Part shown: positions 6,499 through 8,495 of the stretch, one piece after another | Layout of the letters: the number at the start of each line of letters is the position of its first letter | Numbering within the stretch: position 1 is the stretch's first letter | Notes under the pieces: generated by a model | The model's database searches: none | What the model was told of the DNA's origin: nothing | What the model saw: only the letters and a program-made list of their open reading frames with translations | Assembly: GCA_934500855.1 (NCBI GenBank) | Contig: CAKSUH010000052.1 | Coordinates: forward strand, 1 to 8,495 | Source of the DNA: an uncultured Eubacteriales bacterium | GTDB lineage: Bacteria > Bacillota > Clostridia > Oscillospirales > CAG-272 | Direction of reading: 5' to 3' | Length of the DNA: 8,495 bases | Translations under genes and position numbers: made by a program

Positions 6499-6522
6499 GG
6501 GGTCATCCGAACGGATGACCCC
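6499..6522 (-). terminator. Rho-independent terminator after spoIIQ-like gene
   Basis: GGGGTCATCC (6499-6508) pairs perfectly with GGATGACCCC (6513-6522) around the tetraloop GAAC, with one further C-G pair at 6498/6523. On the minus strand the tail is GTCTTTCTGTT, moderately T-rich. The hairpin begins about 6 nt after the stop codon at 6531-6529. Confidence 0.75.
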
Positions 6523-6528
6523 GGTTTG

Positions 6529-7248
6529 TCATTTCTGTTCTCCCGCGCCCGCTTCATGCGAAGCGTCCTCGGACAGACTTGCAATGACTGCCGCGCTGAA
6601 ATAGTCCAGCGGGTTGACCTGTAAGCCCTTGACGGTCATTTCCATGTGCAGGTGCGGTTCTTCGGCAATTTCCACCATCGCCGTGTCGCCGACCTTGCCC
6701 AGAAGCTGTCCCTGTCTGACCTGCGTTCCCTCGGCAAGTCCTTCGGCAAGCTCCTTTGCAAGATTCTTATAAACCGTTACGCACTCTCCGCTGTGAGTCA
6801 GCGCCACGCAGGTTCCCATCATCGGGTCCTCCCAGATTTTGCTGACCTTCCCGTCCGCTGCCGCGAATACTTCCGCGTCCTCTGCGGTTGTGATGTCAAT
6901 GCCGAGATGCACGCGGAAATCGTTCATGGTCTGCGAAAAGACCTGAACATCCACGCTGTGCTTCTGCGTGAGTTTTCCCGAAACGGGCAGTTTCATCTCG
7001 GGCACGGTTTCGGGCGCCGGCTCCGGATTGGTCCCGGTCGGTTTCTGCGGCTCGGTCGGCTGTTCGATGGGCGGGGTTGTTGCGGGCGGAACCTTGGTGT
7101 TCTTCTTTGCGCGGTTCATTGCCGCCGTGATGGCAAGAACCACCGCCAGCGCCAACAGGATCACGACGGACGAGAGATATACCGCACGGTTCACGCGCAC
7201 CTGCTTCAGCTTTTTACACAACCCGGATTGCTTCCATTTTTCCCACAT
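6529..7248 (-). CDS. spoIIQ: Membrane-anchored M23 (LytM) peptidase-like protein, probable SpoIIQ
   Basis: 239 residues from ATG 7248, which has AAAGGAGT with a 7-nt spacer. A short basic N-terminus (KKLKQVRVNR) precedes one membrane segment (about 22-44), so the C-terminus should face outside, or the intermembrane space of a sporulating cell. A Thr/Pro/Glu-rich linker (51-84) leads to a LytM domain from LPVSG (87-91) to NPLDYF. The zinc motifs are complete: H114 and D118 in HLGID, and H199 and H201 in PHLHMEM. In B. subtilis SpoIIQ, the forespore half of the SpoIIQ-SpoIIIAH engulfment channel, the catalytic site is degenerate; clostridial SpoIIQ proteins such as that of C. difficile keep it. 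Size, single anchor, short linker and the sigma-F-like promoter favour SpoIIQ. A general cell-wall endopeptidase is the alternative. No spoIIID or spoIIE lies in the window to support the assignment. Confidence 0.75.
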   Translation of the reverse strand: MWEKWKQSGLCKKLKQVRVNRAVYLSSVVILLALAVVLAITAAMNRAKKNTKVPPATTPPIEQPTEPQKPTGTNPEPAPETVPEMKLPVSGKLTQKHSVDVQVFSQTMNDFRVHLGIDITTAEDAEVFAAADGKVSKIWEDPMMGTCVALTHSGECVTVYKNLAKELAEGLAEGTQVRQGQLLGKVGDTAMVEIAEEPHLHMEMTVKGLQVNPLDYFSAAVIASLSEDASHEAGAGEQK

Positions 7249-7316
7249 AATCAAAACTCCTTTGCTCTTTCTGTGATTGCGGACCCCGCGGGACATCCGC
7301 GTGTCTTGCTGGTTTT

Positions 7317-7344
7317 ATTTTTGCCGTTTGCGGCGGTTTTATAC
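7317..7344 (-). promoter_or_regulatory. Sigma-F-like promoter upstream of spoIIQ, overlapping a possible sigma-A site
   Basis: On the minus strand, GTATA (7344-7340), 14 bp, then GGCAAAAAT (7325-7317) fit the forespore sigma-F pattern GYATA-N(about 15)-GGnnAnAnT. A start near 7310 would leave about 60 nt of leader. A second candidate overlaps it: TTGAAA (7367-7362), 18 bp, TATAAA (7343-7338), which would suit sigma-A. The sequence alone cannot say which is used. Confidence 0.5.
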
Positions 7345-7463
7345 AGCAAAACCTGAAAAAGTTTCAATTGGGAGGTTGTTCCGCACGGATATTGAAAATT
7401 CACGAAAAAATCACTCTTGCCAAAAGGTATTTTTGTCATATTCATGATGGGTTCATATTTGCG

Positions 7464-7472
7464 TGGTAGAAT
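7464..7472 (+). promoter_or_regulatory. Possible extended -10 promoter for the ABC transporter gene
   Basis: TGG followed by TAGAAT (7467-7472) is an extended -10 element. The -35 region 17 bp upstream (ATGATG, 7444-7449) matches only half of the consensus. The transcript would start near 7479, about 65 nt before the ATG. The rest of the 295-bp divergent region (7249-7543) holds the spoIIQ promoter, repeats of TCATATT at 7436-7442 and 7453-7459, and no convincing gene. Confidence 0.4.
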
Positions 7473-7543
7473 ATTAGGGTGTAAATTCAAAAGCTGTACC
7501 TGTCGGACAAGAGCGGGTGCGGGAGAAAGGAATCTCTGCTTTT

Positions 7544-8495
7544 ATGATTAAAATCGAACATCTTGTAAAGAATTACGGCTCCAACTGTGCCGTTGACGAC
7601 ATCAGTTTTGAGGTTGGAGAGGGGGAAATCGTCGGCTTTCTCGGTCCGAACGGTGCGGGAAAGAGTACGACCATGAATATCCTGACGGGCTATCTGTCCT
7701 CTACATCCGGAAAAGCCTACATTGGCGGAATCGACATTCTGTCCGACCCCATCGGCGCAAAACGGCTGATCGGATATCTGCCCGAACAGCCGCCGCTCTA
7801 TCTGGACATGACCGTGGAGGAGTACCTGAACTTCAATTACGAGCTGAAGGGCTGTAAGCTGGATCGCGAGCAGCACATCGGCGAGATTTGCGATACCGTA
7901 AAAATCAAGGATGTTTACAAGCGGATCATCCGCAGTCTTTCCAAAGGCTACCGTCAGCGGGTCGGCATTGCGCAGGCGCTGATCGGAAATCCGAAGGTCA
8001 TCATTTTCGATGAGCCGACCGTCGGTCTCGACCCCAAGCAGATTATCGAAATCCGCAATCTGATCCGCGGACTCGGCAAGGCGCACACCGTCATTCTTTC
8101 CACGCACATTCTGCAGGAGGTACAGGCGGTCTGCGATCGGATCATCATCATCAACAAGGGCAAGATTGTGGCAAACGAAAAGACCGAGAACATCTCAAGC
8201 GCGGTTGACCGTTCCCGCCGTTTCAATGCGAAGATCTGCGGTCCGCAGAAGGATGTGCTTGCCATGTTGCGCGGGCTTTCGGGAATTTCCTATGCCGAGG
8301 CGCTCGCGGAGCGTGACGGCGACGCGTACACTTACATGATCGAATCCGACTACGGCGTGGACATCCGCAAGAAGCTGTTCTTTGAACTGGCAAACCGCGG
8401 CTGGGCGCTGATCGGACTGGAGGCGCTCGGCATGAGCCTTGAGGACATCTTCATCACCATCGTGGACAAGTCCAACGAGATAAAAACCCGCCGCG
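7544..8495 (+). CDS. ABC transporter ATP-binding protein (ABC-2/GldA-like), 3' end outside window
   Basis: 317 codons are visible with no stop before the window edge. All nucleotide-binding elements are intact: Walker A GPNGAGKST (34-42), Q-loop Q82 in YLPEQPP, signature LSKGYRQR (132-139), Walker B VIIFDE (152-157), D-loop GLDP (161-164) and switch H188 in LSTHIL. The C-terminal part after about residue 220 resembles the accessory domain (DUF4162-like) found on ATPases of ABC-2 exporters. The sequence is close in style to GldA-type ATPases, which usually precede an ABC-2 permease and a GldG-like auxiliary protein; those would lie just beyond 8495. The start ATG 7544 is preceded by AAAGGA (7526-7531) at a rather long 12 nt. 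It is transcribed divergently from spoIIQ. The transported substrate cannot be inferred. By family length, little of the protein is missing. Confidence 0.93.
   Translation, partial: MIKIEHLVKNYGSNCAVDDISFEVGEGEIVGFLGPNGAGKSTTMNILTGYLSSTSGKAYIGGIDILSDPIGAKRLIGYLPEQPPLYLDMTVEEYLNFNYELKGCKLDREQHIGEICDTVKIKDVYKRIIRSLSKGYRQRVGIAQALIGNPKVIIFDEPTVGLDPKQIIEIRNLIRGLGKAHTVILSTHILQEVQAVCDRIIIINKGKIVANEKTENISSAVDRSRRFNAKICGPQKDVLAMLRGLSGISYAEALAERDGDAYTYMIESDYGVDIRKKLFFELANRGWALIGLEALGMSLEDIFITIVDKSNEIKTRR

Noticed and set aside
6646..7356. 236-codon plus-strand frame opposite spoIIQ
   Set aside because: Mirror frame in codon register with the M23 gene, and without recognisable motifs.
7251..7490. 79-codon minus-strand frame in the spoIIQ-ABC intergenic region
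   Set aside because: It starts at TTG without a ribosome site, runs across the spoIIQ promoter elements, and resembles no family. Probably non-coding.

Overview
The window reads as a chromosomal segment from a sporulating member of the Firmicutes, most likely a fairly G+C-rich clostridium (Oscillospirales or a relative). The evidence is a DUF1836 regulator, a class I lysyl-tRNA synthetase, a SpoIIQ-like M23 protein with a sigma-F-like promoter, strong Firmicutes-type ribosome binding sites, and almost no TTA, CTA or TCA codons. The species cannot be fixed from this sequence. No rRNA, tRNA, CRISPR array, insertion sequence or phage gene was seen. Most of this is housekeeping sequence.

Layout. 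Positions 1-1694 (+) hold dxs without its 5' end, which lies outside the window. Positions 1788-2393 (+) hold a DUF1836 helix-turn-helix regulator behind a strong promoter with three overlapping inverted repeats. Positions 2419-3204 (+) hold radC, starting at TTG 25 nt later and probably in the same transcript. A long hairpin at 3209-3252 separates this rightward group from a leftward group. The leftward group, in transcription order, is: a spoIIQ-like gene (7248-6529) and its hairpin (6522-6499); a flavin reductase family gene (6381-5872); then class I lysK (5804-3753) and dut (3741-3292). The lysK-dut pair has its own exact-consensus sigma-A promoter, whose -35 box overlaps the flavin reductase stop codon. 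A 295-bp divergent intergenic region (7249-7543) separates spoIIQ from an ABC transporter ATPase gene (7544 to the window end, +), which is cut by the window edge.

The genes do not form one pathway: isoprenoid precursor synthesis (Dxs), regulation plus a RadC-type JAMM protein, tRNA charging with dUTP removal, a flavoprotein, sporulation and export. The points most worth a second look are: LysRS carrying a C-terminal MetRS/Trbp111-type tRNA-binding domain; the three-dyad operator candidate upstream of the DUF1836 gene; the perfect lysK promoter built over another gene's stop codon; the sigma-F-like promoter before spoIIQ; and a nine-codon ORF with a perfect Shine-Dalgarno sequence beside the spoIIQ terminator. 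I found no convincing new multi-gene system.
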